Source: Actinomycetota bacterium (lineage in GTDB: Bacteria; Actinomycetota; Actinomycetes; S36-B12). Taken from it: a stretch of 64,000 nt of DNA. The stretch covers positions 248,001 through 312,000 of the forward strand of contig JADKGE010000003.1 in NCBI GenBank assembly GCA_016717115.1, read 5' to 3'. Position numbers and translations under genes: made by a program. The notes beneath the pieces were generated by a model. It saw nothing but the letters and a program-made list of their open reading frames with translations. It ran no database searches and had not been told where the DNA came from. This document shows, one piece after another, positions 17,886-28,400 of the stretch (the first letter of the stretch is position 1; each line of letters opens with the position of its first letter).

Positions 17886-18524
17886 ATGAACACTCCGACG
17901 TCCTACCGGACATCGGCACTCCCCGACCTCTCAGGACGGGGAGCAGCGGCGGCGAAGACCCTCATCGTCGCCGGACCACTGGCACTGCTGGGCTCTCAGG
18001 TCGCTGCGAACCTGCAGTCGACCTCGGGGGAGGTCGCGCTGAGTCGCGTCGCCGTGCCACTCATGCTTGCGTGGGCAGCCGTGCTGTTCCTCATCACGCG
18101 GGCAACGGCGCCGGTTGCGGCGTGGACCGGGCTCGTCGCGGTCACTCTGCAGGTCACCCTCGTGCAGGAGGTGACGGAAGGCTGGGTGCTCCTGACCATC
18201 GAGTCGGTCGGGTTCATCGCATTCGCGGTGGGCTTGGCGCGCGTCTGGTGGGTGCCTCGGATCGTCCCGGTTCTCCTCGTCGCGCTTCCGGTCCTCGACG
18301 CGCTTGCACCGCATCGAGCGAGCCTGGTGACGCTGGTGTCCTTCGCGGGGGTCGTCGCCGTCGGGCTTGTGCTCGCGGTGCGGATGCGATGGGCGGGCAG
18401 CGAGGCTCCGGCGACGAGGCTCGACGAGCGTCCGTGGCCCGGAGCCCAGCGGCCCAGGGTCACTGTCGCCTCCGTCGGCAGGGAGTCCGCACCGCGTGTG
18501 CGGATGCCGCCGCCGCTGGGCTAG
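17886..18524 (+). CDS. Putative membrane protein of unknown function
   Basis: 212-residue protein with five or six hydrophobic helices (for example TLIVAGPLALLGSQVAAN, VAVPLMLAWAAVLFLI, IVPVLLVALPVLDALA, LVSFAGVVAVGLVLAV), followed by a basic, proline-rich cytoplasmic tail of about 40 residues. I do not recognise the family. ATG at 17886 is preceded by GGAGACGTC at usable spacing. It stands alone and ends before a strong bidirectional terminator. Confidence 0.6.
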   Translation: MNTPTSYRTSALPDLSGRGAAAAKTLIVAGPLALLGSQVAANLQSTSGEVALSRVAVPLMLAWAAVLFLITRATAPVAAWTGLVAVTLQVTLVQEVTEGWVLLTIESVGFIAFAVGLARVWWVPRIVPVLLVALPVLDALAPHRASLVTLVSFAGVVAVGLVLAVRMRWAGSEAPATRLDERPWPGAQRPRVTVASVGRESAPRVRMPPPLG

Positions 18525-18530
18525 CCGACG

Positions 18531-18566
18531 CGGAGGGGTGAGGGCGCGACCGCCCTCACCCCTCCG
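18531..18566. terminator. Bidirectional terminator
   Basis: A perfect 16-bp GC-rich stem (18531-18546 with 18551-18566) with a CGAC loop lies between the stop codons of the convergent membrane protein and phosphoesterase genes. Confidence 0.8.
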
Positions 18567-18583
18567 GTGGCCGCGTGCACGTT

Positions 18584-21346
18584 TCAGTCGTCGTCCTCGA
18601 TCTCGCCCGTCTTCTCGCCCTCGGCCCCTGGGCCGGGCGGGGGCGGCGTGCTGTCCGCGCCGTTGACCGAGTGCCACAGGATGATGTCAAGGTCGGCCTG
18701 CGACACCCGATCGGGCTTGTCGAGCTCGAGCCTGCTCGACCACTCGGAGTCCGGCGCCGCTGCGGAGTTCTGCGTCAGCAGGTCGACGGCGGGGGTGATC
18801 GCGTCGACGGGCTCGCGGTTGACGGGAGCAGGCGTGAAGACGTCGTACATCGGCGTTGCCAGTGCGTCGTTGAGGCTGAGGGGCTTCATGCCCAAGATGA
18901 GCTCGATCGATCGCACCACCGACAGCAGGTCGTAGCGCGTCCGCACGACGGCGCCTGCGCGCGCATAGGGACTGACCACCGCGACGGGGATGCGGTGCGC
19001 GTTGACGTGGTCAGCGCCGTCCTGGGAGTCGTCCTCCACCACGAAGATCGCGGATGACGCCCAGATCGACGAATGCGAGATGGTCTCGATCAGCTGGCCG
19101 ATCGCGAGGTCGCTGTCCGCGACCATCGCCTGCGGTGTGGGGAAGCCCGGCTGGGTTCCACGCGTGTGATCGCTGGTCAGGGTCAGGTAGTTCAGCGCCG
19201 GCACGGTGCCCGCCGCCAGCTGCTGGGCGAATCGGGTACGGAAGCAGTCCACGTGCGAGTAGCTGCCCGCCGGGGCGCCCGCCGGCAGGCTCGAATCGAA
19301 GATCTGACCGCCGTCCAGGGCCGTGCCGATGCTGATGTCCGCCGGGTAGCAGCCCTCGAAGGGCGGTCCGAGATCGGAGTGGGCCTGAACCTCCTTGATC
19401 TTCGCCAGCAAGGCTGGCGTGCGGTCCCGGTCCGCCACCTCCTCGTATCCCCCGATGAAGCCCTCGCCGTAGTTGAAGTAGGAGACACCCTGCGCCGCAG
19501 CCTGGTTGAACAGGAATCCGTTTCCGGGCCACGAGACGGCATAGGTGCCGAAGTCATTCGGACGGCCACGGCCGGCGTACTGCTGAACCCAGTTGCGGGT
19601 GACGTAGTCGGGCACCATCGCGGCGGCCGTCCAGTAGTGGCCTTGGATGGAGGCTTCCGAGTTCGCGAAGACGTTGTCCAGCAACGGGAATCGCGTCACC
19701 ACAGAGTGCAGGTTGGGCGTGGTCGCCTTGCCGAAGACCGTGAGCTTGGGGTCGCCATTGCCTCGGGGATCATCGCCGAGGACCTGATCGTAACTGCGGT
19801 TCTCCCGCACGAGGAAGAAGACATGCTTGATGGGGCCGTTCGCCCGCAGTGGTGTGTCGGCGGTCGCGACCTGGGTATCGGTCGGCTGCAGCTGCCGGGC
19901 CGCGACGGGCGTCATCCGGGCGACCTGGGCGTCGGTGGGCAGGTCAGCCAGGCCCGCCTGGCCGCGGACCAGCTTGGCGGTGTAGCCGACCCGGGCGAAG
20001 ACGTCGAACGTCGGCGCTTTCGGGTTGAACGCCCAGAAGATCGGGTCCGTGGCCAGCGTCGGGTTCGGTCCGTTCGGGTTGGCGCCGATGCCCAGGCCCT
20101 CCGCCGCGACGTACATGAGCCGTGCCGCTCGGCCGTCCTGTGCCTTCGCGGTGGCGACGGCCTGCGGTTGGGCGGCCGTCGGGATGCGCCCGATGACCGT
20201 CCACTCCTGACTTCGCGTGGTCGAGGCGCCGGGAAGCGCGATCACCGCCAGTTCGTCGGCGCCCGATTCCGCGACGAACAGTCGATCCTCGTTGGGAGAC
20301 AGGGCGAGCGCGACGGGCATGGTGCCGAGGCCGGCCCGGCGACCGACCCAGATGGTCCGCTCGACGACTCGCTTCCTCAGGTCGACGACGACCACTTGGT
20401 CGCTCGCGGAGAGGGCCACGTAGGCGCGGCGCCCCGCTCGGTCGATGACGACGCCTTGGGGGTGGGACAGGGGTGGGCCGACCGTCACGTCGGACCGCTT
20501 GACGCCTCTGCGCAGGTCAATGACGGAGAGCGTGCCCGCCGCCTCGTTCGTGACGACGCCGATCCGTCCGTTCGGAGCGATCGCGGCTCCGAACGGATAG
20601 CTGCCCGTCGGCACGTATCGCACTCGATCGGCGCTGGTCAGGTCGACGAGGGCGGCCGCATTGGCCAGGTTGAGCGGCACCAGGAGTCGCGTCCCGTCAG
20701 CCGAGACGGCAAGGCGCTGTGGCCAGGCGAGCCCAGTGGTGGCCAGCCCGTCCCGCGGAGGAGGGAACGCCTGCGTGGTGGGCGCGCCAGGCTGCGGCGG
20801 CACCGGGATCAGCCGCACCTGCCTCGCCTGACCACACGTCTCGGTCCAGCGGATCGCGTGGACGACGTCTCCCTCGCCGCCGGGCAGCCCGTCCTTCGAC
20901 GGCTGCCACCGCGAGTTGGGGAGCCCGGAGACGTAGGCCATGCGGTGTGCGGAGTCGAGCGCGATGCCGCCGGACGCGCCAGGCAGCGGGATGACCTGGC
21001 ACACGCTGCCCTTGGCGACGTCGACGATGCGCACGTCGTTGCTGGAGACGCCGGCGGAGACAGTCCACAGGTACTTGCCATCGGCCGTCACCGCTCCGCC
21101 CATGGGCAGGTTGCCGAGTTCGACGAGCGTGCCGGCCGGTGTGAGCAGGCGACCGCTCGGCTGCAGGCCGGTGGCAGGGCTGGGAGCGGCGGCAGGATCG
21201 GGTGCCCCCGCGGCGATGCCGGCCGTCCCCACCACGACCGCGAGGACGACGCCGATCACCACGATCGCCCGGGCCGAGCCACCAGCAGAGAGGTTTTTCC
21301 GGCGGAAGCGCAGTGACGAAGGCACAACTCGAACGCTAGCGACCAC
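18584..21346 (-). CDS. Secreted YVTN beta-propeller / phosphoesterase fusion
   Basis: 920-residue exported protein. An N-terminal signal (ARAIVVIGVVLAVVVGTAGIAAGA) leads into a seven-bladed YncE/YVTN-type propeller (about 60-440) with repeated blades such as GVVIDRAGRRAYVALSASDQVVVVDL and ALALSPNEDRLFVAESGADELAVI. The C-terminal half (about 500-880) is a PF04185-type phosphoesterase, the phospholipase C/acid phosphatase family: IKHVFFLVRENRSYDQVLGD with the metal-binding Glu-Asn, PLLDNVFANSEAS, and a late FVVEDDSQDGADHVNAHR motif with the catalytic Asp and His residues. A Glu/Gly/Pro-rich acidic tail ends the protein. GTG at 21346 is the longest start; GTG at 21325 would also keep the full signal peptide. 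Likely an extracellular phosphatase or phospholipase. Confidence 0.88.
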   Translation of the reverse strand: MVASVRVVPSSLRFRRKNLSAGGSARAIVVIGVVLAVVVGTAGIAAGAPDPAAAPSPATGLQPSGRLLTPAGTLVELGNLPMGGAVTADGKYLWTVSAGVSSNDVRIVDVAKGSVCQVIPLPGASGGIALDSAHRMAYVSGLPNSRWQPSKDGLPGGEGDVVHAIRWTETCGQARQVRLIPVPPQPGAPTTQAFPPPRDGLATTGLAWPQRLAVSADGTRLLVPLNLANAAALVDLTSADRVRYVPTGSYPFGAAIAPNGRIGVVTNEAAGTLSVIDLRRGVKRSDVTVGPPLSHPQGVVIDRAGRRAYVALSASDQVVVVDLRKRVVERTIWVGRRAGLGTMPVALALSPNEDRLFVAESGADELAVIALPGASTTRSQEWTVIGRIPTAAQPQAVATAKAQDGRAARLMYVAAEGLGIGANPNGPNPTLATDPIFWAFNPKAPTFDVFARVGYTAKLVRGQAGLADLPTDAQVARMTPVAARQLQPTDTQVATADTPLRANGPIKHVFFLVRENRSYDQVLGDDPRGNGDPKLTVFGKATTPNLHSVVTRFPLLDNVFANSEASIQGHYWTAAAMVPDYVTRNWVQQYAGRGRPNDFGTYAVSWPGNGFLFNQAAAQGVSYFNYGEGFIGGYEEVADRDRTPALLAKIKEVQAHSDLGPPFEGCYPADISIGTALDGGQIFDSSLPAGAPAGSYSHVDCFRTRFAQQLAAGTVPALNYLTLTSDHTRGTQPGFPTPQAMVADSDLAIGQLIETISHSSIWASSAIFVVEDDSQDGADHVNAHRIPVAVVSPYARAGAVVRTRYDLLSVVRSIELILGMKPLSLNDALATPMYDVFTPAPVNREPVDAITPAVDLLTQNSAAAPDSEWSSRLELDKPDRVSQADLDIILWHSVNGADSTPPPPGPGAEGEKTGEIEDDD

Positions 21347-21408
21347 GCGCCACGGACGGTGGTCGAGCGGCGTGGCCGCTGGGAAGCGCTAGCCGTCGTT
21401 CAACGGTG

Positions 21409-22254
21409 CTAGGTGACTGTCAGTCCGCGGCGCCCCCGCATGCGGCGGGCAAACGACGAGAACAGTCCGTCAACCAGCATGCCGAGGATGAGGATCACGA
21501 GCATGGTGGCGAGCAGCAGGGGAGCCTTGGAGAACTGGCGCGCGAACTCCAGGCTTGCCCCGAGTGACGGCTTCTCGGCGATGATGACGAGAAGTTCGCC
21601 GGCCATGAGCGATCGCCAGGCGAAGGCCCAGCCCTGAGTGAGGCCTGCAACGTAGCCGGGCATCGCCGCCGGCAGCGCGATGTTCCGGTACAGGCTCACG
21701 GTGCCTGCGCCGAGCACGTGCCCGAGCCGCATGAACGACGGGGGGATGTTGTCGATGCCGGAGATGACGCCGTTGGCGATGCTGGGTGCCGCGCCGAGCA
21801 CCACCACGAAGAGGATCGCCTGCTCGTTGAGCCCGAACAGCAGGATGGCGAACGGGAACCAAGCGATCGAGGGCATGGTCTGCAGTCCGGTGATGAGGCT
21901 TCCGACGGCGAGGCGCAACGGCGTGATCCGTGCCACGAGCACTCCGATGGCGGTGCCGATCACGAGGGCGAGAGCGAAGCCCATGACGGCTCGCAGCAGT
22001 GTGGTCTGCAAAGCCGACCAGAAGCGCTCGGTGCCGAGCATCTGCCACAGAGTCTGAAGGGTCTCGGCCGGGGAGGGCAGGACGTAGGTCGGGCGCCAGC
22101 CGGACCAGACGACGACCTGCCAGACGGAAAGCACGAGCAGGATGGCGAGTGCCTTCGGCCAGATCCATGCCCACGCCTTCAGGACGAATCCTGCGCCGGG
22201 CCGGGCCTCAGCAGTGATCTCGACGTTGGGAGTCAGTCCGATGTCAGCCGACAT
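21409..22254 (-). CDS. SsuC/TauC-type ABC transporter permease
   Basis: 281-residue membrane protein with six helices, starting with an Ala-rich N-terminus. The EAA loop region (LGAGTVSLYRNIALPAAMPGYVAGLTQGWAFAWRSLMAGELL) is typical for nitrate/sulfonate/taurine importers. It is the last gene of a binding protein-ATPase-permease operon and overlaps the ATPase gene by 11 bases. Confidence 0.9.
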   Translation of the reverse strand: MSADIGLTPNVEITAEARPGAGFVLKAWAWIWPKALAILLVLSVWQVVVWSGWRPTYVLPSPAETLQTLWQMLGTERFWSALQTTLLRAVMGFALALVIGTAIGVLVARITPLRLAVGSLITGLQTMPSIAWFPFAILLFGLNEQAILFVVVLGAAPSIANGVISGIDNIPPSFMRLGHVLGAGTVSLYRNIALPAAMPGYVAGLTQGWAFAWRSLMAGELLVIIAEKPSLGASLEFARQFSKAPLLLATMLVILILGMLVDGLFSSFARRMRGRRGLTVT

Positions 22255-23044
22255 GAGTGTGCCCCTGTCCCTTGAGTCGAGCGGTGAGACTTGCGGCTCG
22301 GGTCGCGACGTCGGGAGAGTCCATCACCCGGGGATGCGTGAGCGGGATGTCCTCTTCGTAGACGATGCGTCCGGGAAGGCTGCCCATCAGGACGACTCGG
22401 TCGCCCAGCCGGATCGCCTCGCGCATGTTGTGAGTGACGAATATGACGGTCAGGCCCTGCGACTCGGTCAGGCCTTCGATCTCGTCGTGCAGGTGGTCGC
22501 GGGTCATGGCGTCGAGTGCGCCCAAGGGCTCGTCCATGAGGACGATCCGTGCGTCCTGTGCCAGGCAGCGCGCGAGTGCCACACGCTGGCGCATGCCGCC
22601 GGAGAGCTCATGCGGACGCTTGTCTCCCCAGCCGGCCAGTCGGACCGTCTCGAGCAACTCGGCAGCGCGGTCACGGCGCGCACGCTTGGCCATGCCTCGC
22701 AGCTTCAGGGCGAGCTCGACGTTCTGCTGGGCCGTGAGCCAGGGCAGCAAGGTCGCCTCCTGGAACATGAAGGCCACGTTGACGTCGACATCGATCGTCC
22801 CGGAGGTCGGCTCGTCCAGGCCGGCGATGATGTTCAGCAGAGTGCTCTTGCCGCACCCGGAGGCGCCCACGATGCTGAGGAACTCACCGGCGGCAACGTC
22901 GAGGCTGACGTCCTGGAGCGCCACCGTGGCGTCACTGCCGTGCCCGAACACCTTGCTGACGTTGCGGATGCGCAGGATCGACGTGGTGTCGTCGGGAGGC
23001 TGTGTCACGTGGATCCCGTCGTTAGTGAGGACGCTCTGGCTCAT
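22244..23044 (-). CDS. SsuB/TauB-type ABC transporter ATP-binding protein
   Basis: 266-residue ATPase. Walker A SIVGASGCGKSTLL, Q-loop MFQEATLLPW, signature ELSGGMRQRVALAR, Walker B RIVLMDEPLGALDA and H-loop VTHNMREAIRLGD are all intact. MFQEATLLPW and LGALD are typical for nitrate/sulfonate/taurine ATPases. ATG at 23044 is selected because the open frame upstream encodes shadow sequence; it lies 35 bases after the binding-protein stop. Confidence 0.9.
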   Translation of the reverse strand: MSQSVLTNDGIHVTQPPDDTTSILRIRNVSKVFGHGSDATVALQDVSLDVAAGEFLSIVGASGCGKSTLLNIIAGLDEPTSGTIDVDVNVAFMFQEATLLPWLTAQQNVELALKLRGMAKRARRDRAAELLETVRLAGWGDKRPHELSGGMRQRVALARCLAQDARIVLMDEPLGALDAMTRDHLHDEIEGLTESQGLTVIFVTHNMREAIRLGDRVVLMGSLPGRIVYEEDIPLTHPRVMDSPDVATRAASLTARLKGQGHTHVG

Positions 23045-23079
23045 CGCTCGATCATCTCCGTGTCGTGTGGTTCGCAGGG

Positions 23080-24162
23080 TCAGGGTGTGCTGACCGAGGG
23101 CTTCCCGGCCGCCTTCAGCACGGCGTTGATGGCGGTGACGTCGTACAGACTCCCGGGCAGGCCGCCGGCCTCGTCGATCTCCCCTTGGTCGAGAAGTCCT
23201 ACGGTGACTGCGTGGCTGGATGACTCGACGAGCGTCGCCGGCAGGGGATCGGCAGTGAAGTCGACCTGTTCCCAGGCCGCGTCGAGAACGGTTGCGTCGA
23301 GCGTCGAGCCCGTGAGGCTCTGCAGGGACGCGTTGACGGCGGCCTTCGCCGCTGCCGGATCGGCGCCTATCGCATCGAGCGCGGCAACGTGCCCCTCGAG
23401 GAACGCCGTCACGATGTCCGGGTGCTGCTGCAGGAACTCCGTGCGCACGATGATGTTCGTCGTGACGAACTTGCCATCGGGCCACAGGGACTTCTCATCG
23501 ACGAGCACCTTCGCCCCGGCCTTGACGTACTCACTCACCCAGGGTTCCGGTACCCACGCACCGTCGATGGAGCCGGCCGCGTAGGCGGCCAGGCCCTCGG
23601 CATTGGCTTGGGGCTTGACGGAGACGTCGCCCCCGCCTTCGGTTGTTGTCGACAGACCTTGCTCCTGCAGCCAGTAGCGAAGGGCCACGTCCTGCGTGTT
23701 GCCCAGTTGTGGAGTGGCCAGCGTCCGGCCCTTCAGGGCCGCGGCGTCGGCGATCTCGGGCCTGACCACGAGGGATGCACCACCGGAGGCGGCGCCCGCG
23801 ATGACGCGCACAGCCGCGCCCTTGGACTGTGCGTATGCGTTGATCGTCGGGTTCGGACCGATGTAGGCGATGTCGAGCGAGCCCGCGAAGAGCGCGGTGA
23901 TGGCGTCGGGCCCGGCATTGAAGGCGGTCGGCGTGACCGTGACTCCGACTGGCTTGAGCGCGGCCTTGAACAAGCCCTCCTGCAGGCCGACGAGAGCCGG
24001 CGCGTGTGTCAGGTTGGGGAAGAACCCGAGCCGGAGCGTCGTCACCTTCTCTGCGGCTTGCGAACCGGCGTCGGCGGTGGCGGAGCCCCCGCATGCGGAG
24101 AGGGTCAGGCTGGCGGCAGAGGCGGCGAGGGCGACAGCGGCCAGTCGCTTCGGGAGGCTCAT
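23080..24162 (-). CDS. SsuA-like substrate-binding lipoprotein
   Basis: 360-residue lipoprotein with lipobox LSAC (Cys24). The mature domain matches the NMT1/SsuA-like family of sulfonate, taurine, nitrate or riboflavin-precursor binding proteins: LRLGFFPNLTHAPALVGLQEGLFK, SLDIAYIGPNPTINAYAQSKGAAVRVIAGAASGGASLVVR, and GAWVPEPWVSEYVKAGAKVLVDE. First gene of the operon with a good ribosome site (GAAAGGACGG). The IGPNP pocket is common in aliphatic-sulfonate binders, but the ligand cannot be fixed from sequence. Confidence 0.87.
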   Translation of the reverse strand: MSLPKRLAAVALAASAASLTLSACGGSATADAGSQAAEKVTTLRLGFFPNLTHAPALVGLQEGLFKAALKPVGVTVTPTAFNAGPDAITALFAGSLDIAYIGPNPTINAYAQSKGAAVRVIAGAASGGASLVVRPEIADAAALKGRTLATPQLGNTQDVALRYWLQEQGLSTTTEGGGDVSVKPQANAEGLAAYAAGSIDGAWVPEPWVSEYVKAGAKVLVDEKSLWPDGKFVTTNIIVRTEFLQQHPDIVTAFLEGHVAALDAIGADPAAAKAAVNASLQSLTGSTLDATVLDAAWEQVDFTADPLPATLVESSSHAVTVGLLDQGEIDEAGGLPGSLYDVTAINAVLKAAGKPSVSTP

Positions 24163-24201
24163 GTCCGTCCTTTCAATACATTGTCCACAGAAGTAATTGT
24201 A

Positions 24202-24230
24202 AAAGTAGGCTTAATGTCCTCCCGCGTCAA
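24202..24230 (-). promoter_or_regulatory. Promoter of the SsuABC-like operon
   Basis: On the minus strand TTGACG (24230-24225) and TACTTT (24207-24202) are separated by 17 bases in an unusually AT-rich stretch for this genome. Predicted transcription start is about 30 bases before the ATG of the binding-protein gene. Confidence 0.5.
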
Positions 24231-24344
24231 ATTCGCGCCGTGACGGCGTGTCGGATCAGGAGGGGCGGTGCGGACCGCGCCCGTGGTGCCCCATGCTTGG
24301 CCGAACACACGGCACGATCGTGGACGCGAGAGGACAGGACGGCT

Positions 24345-25412
24345 ATGGCACGAGGCATCGAGGGCAGCGACGTCACGGGGCTGCCCGTCGTGTCCCTGGC
24401 CGAATGGCGGGCTCCGGCGGGCGACCCTGCGCTGTTCGCCACCCGTCTCGTCGAGGCGTGCCACGAGGTGGGGTTCCTCCTCCTTGTCGACCATGGCATC
24501 GACCAGGAGTTCATCGACGGGTACTTCGACGCTTTGGAGGCGTTCTTCGCGCTGCCCACCGAGACCAAGTCCCTCATCGACAAGCGGCTCTCACCGCACT
24601 TTCGCGGCTGGGAGCGCGTCGGCGCCGAGATGACGGGGAACCGGATCGACTTCCGGGAGCAACTCGATGTCTCCACCGAGAACCCCGCCTACCCCGTCGA
24701 CGTCCGACCGGAGTACCTCCGGCTGGACGGGCCTAACCAGTGGCTGCCCGAGGAGTACCTGCCCGGGTTTCGGGCGGCGGTGAACGGATTCCAGGCGCGG
24801 ATGGGTGCCCTCGCCGACGAACTCATGGCCATCCTGGCTGTCGGACTCGACCTGCCGGCGGACACCTTCCGCGTGGCGTTCGGCGAGCGCCCGCTGTCCT
24901 TCGCGAAGCTCATCTCGTACCCACCGACCCCACCGGGGGAGGCCGGGGTCAACGGCCATCATGACGCCGGCTTCCTCACCATCTTGCTGCAGCACCGCGT
25001 GGGCGGGCTCCAGGTGCTGAACGCCGCGGGCGACTGGATCGATGTGCCGTTCATACCCGGCGCCTTCGTCATCAATCTCGGCGAGATGCTCCAGGCCATG
25101 ACGGGCAACTACCTCGTCGCGACGACGCATCGCGTGATCGCCCCCGCTCATCGGTACTCCTCGGCCTACTTCCACGGCCCCGACCTGCGCGCGAGCCTGT
25201 CCCCGCTCGACCTCGATCCCCACTTCACCGAGGCCGTCGCCAACAGCCCACGGCACCGCGACGCGGGGTTCATGGCGAAGCGCGACGAGTTGCTGGCCGG
25301 CGGTGCGGGCATCGGGGGCGGCGCGGTGCCCGTCTTCGGCGAGCAGATGTGGAACTACTACGTACGCAGCTACCCCGATGTCGTGCGGCTGCACTACCCG
25401 GGCGCCGTCTGA
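24345..25412 (+). CDS. Isopenicillin-N-synthase-like 2-oxoglutarate/Fe(II) dioxygenase
   Basis: 355-residue non-haem iron oxygenase. The N-terminal DIOX_N-type region has LPVVSLAEW and ACHEVGFLLLVDHGID; the C-terminal double-stranded helix has the full facial triad His205-x-Asp207 (GHHDAGF) and His262 (ATTHRV), plus the 2-oxoglutarate anchor Arg270-x-Ser272 (RYS). All metal and cosubstrate ligands are present, so it should be active. It is transcribed divergently from the sulfonate-type importer, with 182 bases between starts, so it may act on an imported sulfonate or amine; other substrates are equally possible. ATG at 24345 follows GAGAGGACAGG; the longer open frame upstream lies in the promoter region. 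Confidence 0.85.
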   Translation: MARGIEGSDVTGLPVVSLAEWRAPAGDPALFATRLVEACHEVGFLLLVDHGIDQEFIDGYFDALEAFFALPTETKSLIDKRLSPHFRGWERVGAEMTGNRIDFREQLDVSTENPAYPVDVRPEYLRLDGPNQWLPEEYLPGFRAAVNGFQARMGALADELMAILAVGLDLPADTFRVAFGERPLSFAKLISYPPTPPGEAGVNGHHDAGFLTILLQHRVGGLQVLNAAGDWIDVPFIPGAFVINLGEMLQAMTGNYLVATTHRVIAPAHRYSSAYFHGPDLRASLSPLDLDPHFTEAVANSPRHRDAGFMAKRDELLAGGAGIGGGAVPVFGEQMWNYYVRSYPDVVRLHYPGAV

Positions 25413-25494
25413 CCGCCACTTTCGCGATCTCCGTGTGGGGGCCGTCCGCCGGTGGGAGACTCGGCCACCGATGAACGAGGCGAAAGGAGCGGGA

Positions 25495-28400
25495 GTGCGG
25501 GGGAGCGCTTCGAGCACTGTCGTCACGACAGAGGTGCAGACTCAGGGACGCCTGTCGGGCAAGACGGTTCTGCTGGTTGCGTCCTTCGGCGCCTTCCTCG
25601 CCTTTCTCGACGCGACGATCGTCAACGTCGCCTTCCCGAACATCCGTGAATCGTTCCCCGACTCCACCATCTCGACGCTGTCGTGGATCCTCAACGCCTA
25701 CAGCATCATCTTCGCGGCGTTCCTCGTGGTGTCGGGTCGTCTCGCCGATCTGCTGGGCCGTCGCCGCGCGTTCATCAACGGCGTCCTGCTGTTCACCGTG
25801 GCGTCTGTGCTCTGTGCGCTGGCGCCCAGCGTGGAGATCCTCATCGCGTTCCGCATCGTGCAGGCTCTCGGGGCCGCGCTCCTGGTGCCGGCATCCCTGG
25901 CGCTCGTCGTCGAGGCGTTCCCTCCCGAGCGGCGCGCGCACGCCGTCGGTCTCTGGGGAGCGTCGGCCGCCCTCGCCTCGGGTCTCGGCCCGCCCATCGG
26001 CGGTGCGCTCGTCGAGTGGGGCAACTGGCGCCTGGCCTTCCTGGTCAACCTGCCCTTCGGCCTCGCGGCCCTGTGGGCGGGACGGCGGCTGCTCGTCGAG
26101 AGCCGTGCACCGGGGCGCCGGCGCATGCCCGACCTCGTGGGAGCGATCGTCTCGGCGCTCATGCTGGGTGCCCTCACCCTGGGCATCGTCAAGGGCGATG
26201 ACTGGGGATGGACCAGCCCGGCCGTCATCGGCTGCTTCATCGCGTTCTTCGTCCTGCTGCTCGTGTTCATCAGCAGCTCGCGTCGGCACCGCTCGCCGCT
26301 GGTCGATCCGGCGCTGCTGCGCATCCGGCCCTTCGTCGTCGGCAACATCGCGACCATCGTCGCGGGCATCGGGTTCTACGCCTACCTGCTCACGAACATC
26401 CTGTGGCTGCAGTACGTGTGGGGCTACTCGATCATCGCTTCGGGCCTCGCCGTCGTGCCGGGCGCGCTCGTGGCGGTGATCCTGGCCGCGCGCCTGGGAC
26501 CCATTGCGCAGAAGCACGGTTACCGCCTGGTGATCGTGCCCGGCGCTATCGTCTGGGCCCTGGCGTACGTCTGGTACGCCACGCGGGTCGGGACAACACC
26601 CGACTTCTGGGGTGCTTGGCTGCCGGGGCAGATCCTGTCGGGCATCGGGGTCGGCGCGACCCTTCCGGTGCTCGGCAGCGCGGCCCTTGGCGCGGTTCCG
26701 GGCGGGCGTTTTGCCACGGCGTCGGCGGTCAACTCCAGCGCCCGTCAGATCGGGGCCGTGCTGGGCATCGCCGTGCTCGTGGTGATCATCGGCACTCCGT
26801 CGCCCACCTCGACCGTCGACAGCCTGCGCCGCGGTTGGGTATTCAGTGCCGTCTGCTTCGCCGTCACGGCGGCGATCGCGCTGTTCATCGGCCGCGTCAG
26901 GGCGAGCCAGGATGACGCGGTTGACGAGGAGCTGCTTCGCCCACCGATAGTCTCCATGCCGGTCGACGCGTCGTCGGCGCAGGCCGTGCCCTCGGCGCTC
27001 GCCGCCGCGCCTCTGCTGTCGCGTCTGCCATCGGATGTGAGGTCCCGTCTCGAGGCGGAGGCCGAGCGGGTCGAGGTGGCCGCCGGCATGCTGCTGTTCG
27101 CTGAGGGAGATGACGCCGACTGCGTCTACGTCGTGACGGCCGGACTCCTGGACGTCGAGCAGGGCGGGACGGTGATCCGCCAGGTGGGGGCCGGCGCCGT
27201 GCTCGGTGAGCTGGCCCTTCTCACCGGAGGCACCCGGTCGGCCTCGGCTCGCGCCAGGCGGGACAGCCACCTGCTGCGCGTATCGCACGACGCCTTCGAG
27301 ACCATCGTGTCCACCGATGCGCGGGCGCTGCGGGCCCTCGCTGGAGTGCTCGCCGCCCAGCTGCAGGACGCCGCCCCCGCCGCGGCGGGACGTCCACCGC
27401 GACCGCGGCTGGTGGCGGTGGCGGCCCTCCACCCGGGGGCGCCGGCAGCCGAGGTGGCGGACGTCTTGGCCAGTCAGCTCGGGGCCAGCCTGCGGGTGGC
27501 CCGCCCCGGCCGCGTCGGACCTGACGGACTCGAACGCGCCGAGCGAGAGAGTGACCGCGTGCTACTCGTGGCGGACGACCCGTCCGACGAATGGTGGGCG
27601 ATGTGCGTGCGGCAGGCCGACCTGCTCGTGCTCGTCGCAGCATCGGATACCCCCGTGTCGGAGGCCGCCCCGCTGGGTCGTGCGGGTTGCGACCTCGTCC
27701 TCGTCGGGCCGGCGGCGGCCAGCGAGGTCATCTGGGGCTGGCAGGAGGCGCTCGGCGCGTACCGCATCACGCAGGCCTCCGGCTCCCTGCCCGAGGCCAT
27801 GCGACCGGTGTCGGCGCGCCTCGCGGGCCGTTCGGTGGGCGTCGCAATGGCGGGCGGTGGGGCACGGGCCTTCGCGCACCTTGGGGTGCTGATGGAGCTC
27901 GAGCGGGCGGGTGTCCTCGTCGACCGCGTCGTCGGCACCAGCCAGGGTTCGATCGTGGCGGCTGCCTATGCGCGCGGCTTCGATGCCGAGACGACCATCG
28001 ACTTGTGCTACGAGGATTTCGTGCGGAACAACCCGTACAACGACTACACGCTGCCCACCGTGTCCCTGGTGAAGGGACGCAAGACGGAGCGTGCGCTGAG
28101 GCGCCGCCTCACCGGGATCCACATCGAGGAGCTTCCGCGGATCTTCCGGTGCGTGAGCACCGACCTGCAGTCCCGGTCACCGTACGTGCACCGCACGGGT
28201 GACCTCACGTCGGCCGTGATGGCATCCATCAGCATCCCCGGGATGTTCCCACCGCGACCCGACGGGCCGCGCATGCTCGTCGACGGTGGCGTGCTCGACA
28301 ACCTCCCCGTCCACGTCCTCACCGAGCGCGACGAGGGTCCGGTGGTAGCCATCAACATCGGGATGGGCGGTACGCCTACGTCCGCTGGCGATTCTTCGGT

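Noticed and set aside
25270..27432. 720-residue antisense frame opposite the MFS fusion
   Set aside because: Arg/Asp/Glu/His-rich low-complexity shadow of a real gene; no start context and no motif.
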